From Clostridiaceae bacterium (lineage in GTDB: Bacteria; Bacillota; Clostridia; Oscillospirales; Acutalibacteraceae): a DNA stretch of 11,274 nt. The translations under genes were made by a program, and so were the position numbers. The DNA is taken from positions 1 through 11,274 of the forward strand of contig JAEDGF010000058.1 in assembly GCA_016297645.1 (NCBI GenBank), read 5' to 3'. The notes under the pieces were generated by a model. It was not told where the DNA came from. It did not search any database and saw nothing but the letters and a program-made list of their open reading frames with translations. Of the stretch, positions 1 to 6,347 are shown in pieces; position 1 is the stretch's first letter, and each line of letters begins with the position of its first letter.

Positions 1-145
1 GGTGCAGGCTTGCTGACGCAAGTCAAGACGAAAAGGGCGAAAAGTGCCGAAAAGTGGCACTGACGGGCGACATGGGTTTGAATCCCGTCAGCCTAACCGA
101 CTCCCGTGCCGAAAAAGAAACGACACGGAAGCGAAAAAGTTTTTT
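1..145 (+). ncRNA. 3' part of a structured RNA with a tRNA-like T-arm (clipped by window edge)
   Basis: Several helices are packed together. Positions 7-13 pair with 18-24 around a 4-nt loop. Positions 43-48 pair with 56-61 around GAAAAGT. Positions 61-67 (TGACGGG) pair perfectly with 84-90 (CCCGTCA). The same 3' strand can instead form a tRNA-like T-arm: ATGGG (72-76), loop TTTGAAT (77-83), CCCGT (84-88). The 10-mer GTGCCGAAAA occurs at 44-53 and again at 106-115. A last weak hairpin (104-108 with 124-128) precedes a T6 run at 140-145 that could be the 3' end. No D-arm, anticodon arm or matching acceptor 5' strand is visible, so it is not a plain tRNA. The tmRNA 3' end is a poor fit because no CCA follows the T-arm. 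A Firmicutes raiA-type RNA is possible, but I cannot confirm a family. The plus strand is inferred from the T-loop orientation. Confidence 0.45.
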
Positions 146-174
146 GTTAAGCGACCGCCGTTTTACGGGCGATC
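134..174 (-). terminator. Possible weak terminator of the AcnX/DapA-like operon
   Basis: Read on the minus strand downstream of the DapA-like stop codon, positions 174-153 form a hairpin (GATCGCCCG with CGGCGGTC, one bulged C, loop TAAAA). The only T-run (T5, plus-strand 134-138) lies about 14 nt beyond the stem, which is not canonical. It may be a weak terminator or only a barrier between convergent transcripts. Confidence 0.3.
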
Positions 175-193
175 TTACGCCGGGAACGACGAA

Positions 194-1096
194 TTATTTA
201 GCCATAAGTCCTTCGGCCACGCACCATGAATGGAAGGTTTTAAGGCTCTCCAAGCGTGCGGACGAAAGCTTCTGACCGCCTCTGTTGCGAGGCTGCATTC
301 CCTTTACGCCTTGAAGATTTACAAGATATTTTGCCGAGCAGTTAAAGCCGTTGTCAATGGCGTTGTCAAGGAGGATTATCTCCTGGAAACGCTTTTCGGC
401 AAGAGCCATATCGCCGCTTACAAATGCCTCAAAAAATCTTTGGAAGAAGGCGCCGCCGCACGAAGTGGGCGTTGCCATAACTCCCCTTGCGCCGAGCTTG
501 AATGCTTCGAACAGGAACGGCATATTTGCCTGAATGACGCAGGAATCGCCCTTATTCTCTATCTTGGACTTTATGCCGTCATATGTGCAGGTGGTGTCCT
601 TTATGCCGTAGACACCGCATTCTTTAACGAGTCTGCCGTAGCATTCGCCCGAGATATTGCAGGGCTGCAAGCCGGGGAATTCGTACATGAACACGGGGAG
701 AGAAGTATACTGTTTAAGCTCTCCTATGTAGCTTACAAGACGCTCGGGGTCTTTGCCGAAGCCTTTTGTCGTGAAAACGAGTCCGTCAACGCCGGTCTGC
801 TCCATTTTCTTGACTTCCTCGACCTGCTGAAACCACGAAGGCTCCATATTTGCCGTTGCAACAACGGTGGTGTTGCCCTTGTGTTTCGCGGTGAGAGAAG
901 CGAGCTTTACGCGTTCTTCGAGAGTAAGTGCAGCCATTTCGGAGCTGCCGCAGACAGCGAAAAGGTGTCCGACTCCCTGAGAAACCTGCCAGTCGGCGTA
1001 CTCCTCGTATGCATCGTAATCAACGCTCATATCCTCTTTGTAGGGGGTGAGCATCAGTGAAAAAATACCTGTGTAATCTTCCGTAAGTTTACTCAT
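194..1096 (-). CDS. DapA/NanA-superfamily class I lyase, substrate unknown
   Basis: A 300-residue protein, the usual length for the dihydrodipicolinate synthase / N-acetylneuraminate lyase family. These are (beta/alpha)8-barrel enzymes that form a Schiff base with pyruvate or a 2-oxo acid. The Schiff-base lysine is K166 in GIKDTT, the proton-relay tyrosine is Y138 in MYEFPG, and GSSEM (50-54) matches the GTTGE pyruvate-carboxylate loop. In true DapA the tyrosine motif reads Y-x-x-P-x-R and the Arg binds aspartate semialdehyde; here that position is L143, so it is probably not a lysine-biosynthesis DapA. It is the last gene of the operon, 19 nt after the AcnX small subunit. No clear Shine-Dalgarno precedes the ATG, so translation may depend on coupling. 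An aldolase, dehydratase or deaminase (as in hydroxyproline breakdown) acting with AcnX is inferred. The family is sure; the reaction is not. Confidence 0.88.
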   Translation of the reverse strand: MSKLTEDYTGIFSLMLTPYKEDMSVDYDAYEEYADWQVSQGVGHLFAVCGSSEMAALTLEERVKLASLTAKHKGNTTVVATANMEPSWFQQVEEVKKMEQTGVDGLVFTTKGFGKDPERLVSYIGELKQYTSLPVFMYEFPGLQPCNISGECYGRLVKECGVYGIKDTTCTYDGIKSKIENKGDSCVIQANMPFLFEAFKLGARGVMATPTSCGGAFFQRFFEAFVSGDMALAEKRFQEIILLDNAIDNGFNCSAKYLVNLQGVKGMQPRNRGGQKLSSARLESLKTFHSWCVAEGLMAK

Positions 1097-1115
1097 AAAT
1101 AAGATGCGGCTGTTA

Positions 1116-1556
1116 TCAGAGAATGGTAACTACGCCGTCCTCCTCAACTCTGATTTTATCGCCTGTGGAAACTGCTGCAAGGAACTCTTCGCCCAAGCTG
1201 TCAACGGTGGGCATGGGAGTGTCAGTCCACACATCGGAAAGAATTGCGCCTGCCGCTGCAAGCGAATCGATGGGATGCGCGAAAAGAAGGCACGCCGGAC
1301 TTCTGCCCATTGCGTTTGCGCAGTAAAGCACCATGCCGCCGGTGGTGGAGCCTATGGTCTGAGGAAGGCAGAGAGCCTTACCTGCCATGGGCTTATTGTA
1401 GATATCTTTATTGTTCTGGTCGCCGCATTTTGCTTCCTTATCATTGAACATAAGGCTGTGCTGAAAGCTTGCAAGCGTATTGAAGCCGCCGTGCGAAACA
1501 AGAGCCTCCGCAGTGCAGGTTCCGGGAACTACTACCCGTCCTTTAAAGGTTTTCAT
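1116..1556 (-). CDS. Aconitase X small (swivel, DUF126) subunit
   Basis: A 146-residue protein matching DUF126, the swivelling domain of aconitase X (AcnX). It is recognised by the pattern around residues 59-77, a GKALCLP segment followed by GSTTGGMVL with S70 in the conserved serine position, and by the AHPIDSLAAAG stretch. AcnX enzymes dehydrate hydroxy acids with an Fe-S cluster held by the large subunit. Known activities are mevalonate-5-phosphate dehydratase in archaea and cis-3-hydroxy-L-proline dehydratase in bacteria. The start overlaps the large-subunit stop in TAATG (one shared base), which implies translational coupling and 1:1 assembly. The subunits are split rather than fused, as in the type II AcnX arrangement. 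Substrate is undetermined. Confidence 0.87.
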   Translation of the reverse strand: MKTFKGRVVVPGTCTAEALVSHGGFNTLASFQHSLMFNDKEAKCGDQNNKDIYNKPMAGKALCLPQTIGSTTGGMVLYCANAMGRSPACLLFAHPIDSLAAAGAILSDVWTDTPMPTVDSLGEEFLAAVSTGDKIRVEEDGVVTIL

Positions 1557-2848
1557 TACATTACAGCTCCCTTCGTGATGTACTTTAATATTTCTTCATT
1601 TGTATAGTAACGCGATGAAGTGTATGTTCTGAGTTTGTTCGAATTGGTTATAACGGGCTTTTTGCCGCACAGGGGGTTATTCATGTACATAAGCGGACAA
1701 ATGTAGCTGAGGATAACGCCTGTTGCTTTAAGACGGGCTGCATAGGAAGTCTTGTTGAACTTCTCAACAACTGCCGGAGCGGAGGTAAATACCGTGGGGA
1801 TGGCAACCTTTGTTCTGCCCTCTGCTTCGAGTCCTCTCTCGACCTTTTCGGTCCAGTCTATAAGCTGACTGTAAGTGAGGTGCGGACAGCCGACAAAGCA
1901 AAGCTTGGGCTTCGCATTTTCGTCCTTCCAGATAACGGGGTAGCTCTTTTTGACTCTGTCAAGCTCCGCGTCGTCGATAACATAAGTCTGTGCACCCTCG
2001 GCGATGAGCTTTTCTCCCATTTCGACAGCCTCGGGAGTAAGTCCGTCAATATGATAAAGTCCGACCGCGCCGTTCGAAGCGGTAGCTGCACCGAAATCTT
2101 TAAGATATGCCTTCACATCGTCGTTGAGGTCGTTGCCGAGCCACTTGTCAAGTCCCTTTACATAGGGCACTTCTTCCATGACCTTCATACCGATAGCCGA
2201 ACCGAGTATCTGTGCTTCGGGAGTCTTTGATGTCTTTATCTCAACGACCCATGTAGCCTTTCTGCCCTCGTCCGTAAGAAGTCCGAAATAAGGAACATAG
2301 CCTACTATCGAACCGAAAAGCTCGATGATACCGGAGTTACGGTTGCAGCGTGCGCCGAGAACGGAGTTTGCGTAAACGACCGCGCTCGATTCTGCCCATG
2401 AGAGAACCTCGCCCTTTGCGGGAGTGTTGCCGACTTCGTCGAGATAGCAGGCGCAGGTGTAGGCGGAATCGCTTACGATACCGAGTTTTGAAAGCTGTGC
2501 GTCATACTGCTTCTGAGCCGAATACATGAACTTTTTAAAGATAAGCTTTTCGATGGGGTTCGCCGGAACATTGGGATCAAGGGGCTTCGGGTCAACGGAA
2601 AACTGCTGACCGGAGATGCACTTCGCGTCAATGAGCTTATCCATAAGCTCGTAAACGGGCTTCATAACGCCCAGACCGAAGCTGGTTACAAGGTGTCCCA
2701 TTTTGCTCGTTACGGGAACCATTTTTGTAGCGCCGAAGGTTTCTCCGTACATGACAAGAGTTTTCATGACCTTTGCCATTGTATCGCCCTTGGAGCCGTT
2801 GAGAATAGCCTGCTGCTCGGGAGTAAGCTCCATTTTATAGTCAGGCAT
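1556..2848 (-). CDS. Aconitase X catalytic (large, DUF521) subunit
   Basis: A 430-residue protein, family-typical in length. Candidate Fe-S ligand cysteines are C168 (GARCNR), C321 (GCPHLTY) and C384 (CPLMY). The region 263-275 (LYHIDGLTPEA) and 399-405 (VITNSNK) are also typical of AcnX. The open frame extends 85 codons further upstream, but the ATG at 2848 is chosen for three reasons: AAAGGA lies 8 nt before it (2857-2862), a promoter lies at 2898-2925, and the residues before MPDYKMELT look like translated intergenic DNA. Upstream codons also run over the preceding terminator. It is the first gene of a three-gene operon with the small subunit and a DapA-like lyase. The expected role is dehydration of a hydroxy acid or hydroxyproline in the cytoplasm. 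The automatic name 'aconitase' would be misleading, since AcnX members tested so far are not citrate enzymes. Confidence 0.9.
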   Translation of the reverse strand: MPDYKMELTPEQQAILNGSKGDTMAKVMKTLVMYGETFGATKMVPVTSKMGHLVTSFGLGVMKPVYELMDKLIDAKCISGQQFSVDPKPLDPNVPANPIEKLIFKKFMYSAQKQYDAQLSKLGIVSDSAYTCACYLDEVGNTPAKGEVLSWAESSAVVYANSVLGARCNRNSGIIELFGSIVGYVPYFGLLTDEGRKATWVVEIKTSKTPEAQILGSAIGMKVMEEVPYVKGLDKWLGNDLNDDVKAYLKDFGAATASNGAVGLYHIDGLTPEAVEMGEKLIAEGAQTYVIDDAELDRVKKSYPVIWKDENAKPKLCFVGCPHLTYSQLIDWTEKVERGLEAEGRTKVAIPTVFTSAPAVVEKFNKTSYAARLKATGVILSYICPLMYMNNPLCGKKPVITNSNKLRTYTSSRYYTNEEILKYITKGAVM

Positions 2849-2856
2849 GAAATCAA

Positions 2857-2862
2857 TCCTTT
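2857..2862 (-). promoter_or_regulatory. Ribosome-binding site that sets the AcnX large-subunit start
   Basis: AAAGGA on the minus strand, 8 nt before the ATG at 2848. No comparable site precedes the longer open-frame start at 3103. Confidence 0.75.
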
Positions 2863-2897
2863 CGTTACATAGATTTAACTTGGTGATTACCGATTTA

Positions 2898-2925
2898 ATT
2901 ATAACAAAAAATGCGGTGATTGCAA
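2898..2925 (-). promoter_or_regulatory. Sigma-A-type promoter of the AcnX operon
   Basis: Minus strand: -35 TTGCAA (2920-2925), 16-nt spacer, perfect -10 TATAAT (2898-2903). The predicted start near 2890 gives a leader of about 42 nt. No operator or riboswitch is evident in so short a leader. Confidence 0.8.
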
Positions 2926-2976
2926 CAAATTTTTCGGCAAAACACCAAATATATATTGTTTTTTTGTACGCGAACG

Positions 2977-3031
2977 AAAAAACCGGGCTGACGGGCAAAT
3001 CCGCGCAGGACTTTTTTCCGTCATTCCCGGT
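2977..3031 (-). terminator. Rho-independent terminator after the GH25 gene
   Basis: Minus strand: ACCGGG pairs with CCCGGT and the inner TGACGG with CCGTCA (about 12 bp with a small internal loop), followed directly by T6. It sits 41 nt past the GH25 stop and separates the GH25 transcript from the AcnX promoter. Confidence 0.82.
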
Positions 3032-3071
3032 AAATTTACGCATGAAATCAAATGAGGCAAAGCGGTACGGA

Positions 3072-3947
3072 TCAACCGAGAGCCGAGCCTGAGAAATCGA
3101 CAATCGAGATATTCATATCAACATCTCCGGAAATGCCGTCGACCGAACCCGTCTTTGAATACTGCCACATTTTATAATTGTAGTAAAACGAAGGAGTATC
3201 GTAGTATTCGGCAAGCCAAAAATCATAATCCTTTACCTGCGGCAGGTCGTAGTTGAAATACCCGGTTTCGCAGTTAAAATATATGACCGGCACTTTTCCG
3301 GCTGACTTTATCGCTTCGCAAAATGCCTTCGCGCAGACGGTTATATCCTCGCTCGTCATGCCGTTTGTTCGGGCTTCGTCGTTATCCACAAACTCCCAGT
3401 CGTACGCAATGGGGTAATCGAGCGGACAATCCCTGACGGCGTCGAGGACAAAAGCGGCTTCCTCCCGCGCTTCGCTCTCGTTTGTCGCCTGCGAGAAGAA
3501 ATACGCACCCACTTTGAGTCCGGCTTTTTTCGCGCCCTCGTAGTTGGAGTCGAACTTATCGTCCTTTCCCATTATTCCCTTTTGTCCGTAGCCGCGGTAG
3601 CCGACACGGAGCATTACGAAATCTATCCCGTCGTTTTTGACTGCGTCCCAGTTGATATCCCCCTGAAAAACGGAGACATCTATACCGGTGTAAGTTTTTA
3701 CGGAAGAATCGGAATAAGTCATGCGTCCCTTGCCGTCGCGGACAAAAAACTCGGGCGACAGCACGCTTTTTGCGATATCGGTATGGTTGGGAATTATTCT
3801 GCCGCTTATGTCCGTCACAGGAGTTTCGGTCGTTATACCGGTGGAGGAATTGAGCCTTTTTACGACCCGGTACGCGCCGAAAGCGCACACGGTGCAGACG
3901 AGCAGCGCAGCCGTCAGCACGGCTATAATTTTTATGTATTTTTTCAT
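3072..3947 (-). CDS. Membrane-anchored or secreted GH25 muramidase (lysozyme)
   Basis: A 291-residue protein. The N-terminus MKKYIKI plus hydrophobic residues about 7-27 form a signal anchor or uncleaved signal peptide with no lipobox. A linker of about 60 residues leads to a GH25 domain (about 87-288). GH25 enzymes cut the N-acetylmuramic acid beta-1,4 N-acetylglucosamine bond of peptidoglycan. Catalytic-site residues are in place: D90 in GIDVSVFQG, and D183 and E185 in AYDWE. LRVGYRGYGQKG (113-124) is also typical. No cell-wall-binding repeat or prophage gene is present, so a housekeeping role in wall remodelling is more likely than a phage endolysin. The gene starts 62 nt after metA with no convincing promoter and a weak Shine-Dalgarno, so it is probably read through from metY-metA. 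A strong terminator follows. The link to methionine genes may be only positional. Confidence 0.9.
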   Translation of the reverse strand: MKKYIKIIAVLTAALLVCTVCAFGAYRVVKRLNSSTGITTETPVTDISGRIIPNHTDIAKSVLSPEFFVRDGKGRMTYSDSSVKTYTGIDVSVFQGDINWDAVKNDGIDFVMLRVGYRGYGQKGIMGKDDKFDSNYEGAKKAGLKVGAYFFSQATNESEAREEAAFVLDAVRDCPLDYPIAYDWEFVDNDEARTNGMTSEDITVCAKAFCEAIKSAGKVPVIYFNCETGYFNYDLPQVKDYDFWLAEYYDTPSFYYNYKMWQYSKTGSVDGISGDVDMNISIVDFSGSALG

Positions 3948-4009
3948 GTCGCTTTTATTTTTTCTCTTTCACTTTTCTGTAAATTCGTTTTCTCTGCAAA
4001 GAAAAACGC

Positions 4010-4945
4010 TCAGTCTGACCTACCCTTGTTTTTCAACTCGTCAAGATCGTACGGTGTTGTCTGGTAGACGAAATAGTTCAGCCAGTTGCAGTACAAAAGG
4101 TTTGCGTGCGCGCGCCAGCGGACTATCGGCTCCTTTTCGGGGTCGTCGTCGGGGAAATATCCGACGGGAACTTTTATGTCAATCCCCTTTGCCTTGTCGC
4201 GCAGATATTCATCTTTGAGCGTTTCGGGGTCGTATTCGGAATGTCCCATTATAAAGACCTGTCTGCCCTTTTCGGTGGTGACGGCATAGACACCGGCAGC
4301 GGGCGAGGACGCAAGAATGCGCAGCTCAGGCACTTTTTCGATGTCCTCGCGTTTGCAGGCGGTGCAGCGCGAGTGCGGAACATAAAAAGTGTCGTCAAAG
4401 CCTCTGAACAGAATGGAGCGCTTATACTCCACCCGGTGTTCGAACACGCCGAACATCTTTTCGGGCAGCTCGTATTTCGGGATGCCGAAATGGTAGTAAA
4501 GTCCTGCCTGCGCCGCCCAGCAGATATGAAATGTGCTGTGGACATGAGTCTTGCTCCACTCCATTATTTCGCAAAGCTCGTCCCAATAATCAACATCCTC
4601 GAACCTGAGCAGCTCCACCGGCGCGCCGGTTATTACCATGCCATCGAAATACTTGTCGGCTACCTCGTCAAATGTTTTATAAAAGGCAAAAAGATGCTCC
4701 TCGGAAATGTGCGAGGGCATATGCGACGCGGTGCGCATGAATTCAAGCTCTATCTGCAAGGGTGTGTTGCCGAGGATACGAGAAAGCTGGGTTTCGGTGG
4801 TTATCTTTTTCGGCATGAGGTTCAGAACAAGTATTTTAAGAGGACGGATATCCTGCGTCAGGGCGCGTGTTTCGGTCATCACGAAAATATTTTCGTCATT
4901 CAGCACCTTAACGGCAGGCAGTTCGTTCGGAATTTTTATCGGCAT
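4010..4945 (-). CDS. metAA: Homoserine O-acetyltransferase, MetA type
   Basis: A 311-residue protein aligning along its whole length with MetA, the first committed enzyme of methionine synthesis, which acylates the homoserine hydroxyl. Positions follow family numbering exactly: nucleophile C142 (HICWAAQAG), and H235 and E237 (GHSEYD). Residue 111 in ITGAPVE is Glu. In characterised MetA enzymes Glu111 goes with acetyl-CoA and Gly111 (E. coli) with succinyl-CoA, so the product is predicted to be O-acetylhomoserine. This fits the adjacent O-acetylhomoserine sulfhydrylase. One oddity is PHSRCTAC (190-197), with two cysteines where many homologues have His-Thr-Glu. AAAGGA precedes the ATG by 9 nt, and the gene starts 30 nt after the metY stop, so the two are clearly co-transcribed. 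Automatic pipelines often call this protein 'homoserine O-succinyltransferase'. Confidence 0.93.
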   Translation of the reverse strand: MPIKIPNELPAVKVLNDENIFVMTETRALTQDIRPLKILVLNLMPKKITTETQLSRILGNTPLQIELEFMRTASHMPSHISEEHLFAFYKTFDEVADKYFDGMVITGAPVELLRFEDVDYWDELCEIMEWSKTHVHSTFHICWAAQAGLYYHFGIPKYELPEKMFGVFEHRVEYKRSILFRGFDDTFYVPHSRCTACKREDIEKVPELRILASSPAAGVYAVTTEKGRQVFIMGHSEYDPETLKDEYLRDKAKGIDIKVPVGYFPDDDPEKEPIVRWRAHANLLYCNWLNYFVYQTTPYDLDELKNKGRSD

Positions 4946-4975
4946 TCCCGTTTATCCTTTCGTTTCGTTGTTTTG

Positions 4976-6253
4976 TTATACGCTTTCAAGCGCTTTTTCT
5001 ATGTCGGCAATAAGGTCGTCGGCATTTTCAATTCCGCAGGAAAGGCGGACGAGATCGGGGCTGACTCCCGCACCGGCAAGCTCTTCATCGCTCATCTGTC
5101 TGTGCGTGGTGCTTGCCGGGTGAAGGCAGCAGGAACGCGCGTCGGCTACATGAGTTTCTATCGCAATGAGCTTTAAGCCACACATGAATTTTTCGGCAGC
5201 CTCTCTGCCGCCCTTAACTCCGAAGCTGACAACGCCGCTCGTGCCGTCCGGCATATACTTGCAGGCAAGCGGATAGTATTCGTCATTTTCAAGACCGGGG
5301 TAACGCACCCACGATATTTTGTCGTTTTGTGCGAGGAATTTCGCAACTTTAAGAGCGTTTTCGGAATGACGGGCTATGCGCAGATGCAGACTTTCAAGCC
5401 CGAGATTAAGAAGGAACGCGCTCTGCGGCGAGGGGGTAGAGCCGAGGTCGCGCATAAGCTGCGCGCAGCATTTTGTAATGAAAGCGCCGCCCTGTCCGAA
5501 CTTTTCGGCGTATGTGATCCCGTGGTAGCTCTCGTCGGGAGTACAAAGCCCCGGGTATTTATCGGCGTGCGCAAACCAGTCGAAATTGCCGGAATCGACA
5601 ATGCAGCCGCCGACAGCGGCACCGTGACCGTCCATATACTTTGTTGTGGAATGCGTCACGATATCCGCGCCCCACTTGAACGGATTGCAGTGAACGGGCG
5701 TGGGAAAGGTGTTATCCACAATGAGAGGAACGCCGTGCGAATGCGCAGCTCTTGCAAAGCGCTCTATATCAAGCACTTTCAGCGACGGATTGGCGAGCGT
5801 TTCGCCGAAAACGAGCCGTGTGTTCCCGTTAAATGCGGCGTTCAGCTCCTCGTCGGAGCAGTCGGGGTCTACAAATGTGACGCTCACGCCCATTTTTTTC
5901 ATCGTAACGGCGAAGAGGTTGTAGGTTCCGCCGTAAATTGCGGAGGAGCTTACGATATGTCCGCCGCATTCACAGATATTGAACGCGGCAAAAAAGTTTG
6001 CAGCCATACCGGACGAGAGCAGAATGGCAGCAGTTCCGCCTTCAAGCGCGCAAATCTTCGCCGCTACCGAGTCGCAGGTCGGGTTTGCAAGACGGGAATA
6101 AAAATATCCGGACGCTTCAAGGTCAAAGAGCTTACCCATGTCCTCGCCCGTATCATATTTGAAAGTAGTGCTCTGTACGATAGGTATCTGCCGAGGTTCA
6201 CCGTTTTTCGGCGTGTAGCCGCCCTGAACACATTTTGTTTCTACACTTGACAT
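4976..6253 (-). CDS. metY: O-acetylhomoserine sulfhydrylase (PLP-dependent)
   Basis: A 425-residue member of the Cys/Met-metabolism PLP enzyme family. The length of about 425 and an internal insertion after the lysine motif favour MetY over the shorter cystathionine synthases and lyases (about 380-400). The PLP lysine is K205 in HSTTKYMDGHG, the ring-stacking and charge-pairing region contains D180 in VDNTF, and the phosphate-binding part includes YFYSRLANPT (50-59) and the SSGMAA turn (80-85). It converts O-acetylhomoserine plus sulfide to homocysteine, bypassing cystathionine. The downstream MetA with Glu111 supplies the acetylated substrate. AAAGGA lies 12 nt upstream of the ATG, a rather long gap. 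The 94-nt gap to the preceding GH95 gene has no strong promoter and is too short to hold a full S-box or T-box riboswitch, so control of this operon is unclear. Confidence 0.93.
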   Translation of the reverse strand: MSSVETKCVQGGYTPKNGEPRQIPIVQSTTFKYDTGEDMGKLFDLEASGYFYSRLANPTCDSVAAKICALEGGTAAILLSSGMAANFFAAFNICECGGHIVSSSAIYGGTYNLFAVTMKKMGVSVTFVDPDCSDEELNAAFNGNTRLVFGETLANPSLKVLDIERFARAAHSHGVPLIVDNTFPTPVHCNPFKWGADIVTHSTTKYMDGHGAAVGGCIVDSGNFDWFAHADKYPGLCTPDESYHGITYAEKFGQGGAFITKCCAQLMRDLGSTPSPQSAFLLNLGLESLHLRIARHSENALKVAKFLAQNDKISWVRYPGLENDEYYPLACKYMPDGTSGVVSFGVKGGREAAEKFMCGLKLIAIETHVADARSCCLHPASTTHRQMSDEELAGAGVSPDLVRLSCGIENADDLIADIEKALESV

Positions 6254-6328
6254 AAAAATTCACATTCCTTTCGTTTTCGGCTTTTTCGTTCCTATTTATG
6301 CTAACATCATCGCAATTCACGGTCACCA

Positions 6329-6346
6329 ACAAATGGATACCCATTC
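6329..6346 (-). repeat. Small hairpin or palindrome after the GH95 stop
   Basis: Minus strand: AATGG, loop GTAT, CCATT, then TGTT. The 5-bp stem without a proper U-tract is at best a weak terminator between GH95 and metY. It could also be a short operator for metY. Low certainty. Confidence 0.25.
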
Positions 6347-6347
6347 A

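Noticed and set aside
62..98. Ordinary tRNA gene suggested by the T-arm
   Set aside because: Only a T-arm is visible. There is no anticodon or D-arm, no matching acceptor 5' strand upstream, and the 3' end reads CCG rather than CCA.
230..1060. 276-codon plus-strand open frame opposite the DapA-like gene
   Set aside because: Opposite a gene with Schiff-base Lys and Tyr motifs; no ribosome site or recognisable domain.
2849..3103. 85-residue N-terminal extension of the AcnX large subunit
   Set aside because: It runs back through the promoter, a terminator and into the GH25 gene end. The ATG at 2848 has a good ribosome site and family-typical length.
4106..5176. 356-codon plus-strand open frame opposite metA and metY
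   Set aside because: It lies wholly antisense to two well-recognised enzymes with intact catalytic motifs, spans their junction, and shows no ribosome site or family resemblance. It is a codon-bias shadow.
5327..6250. 307-codon plus-strand open frame opposite metY
   Set aside because: Antisense to the MetY coding region; composition is basic and Cys/Arg-rich, as expected of a shadow frame.
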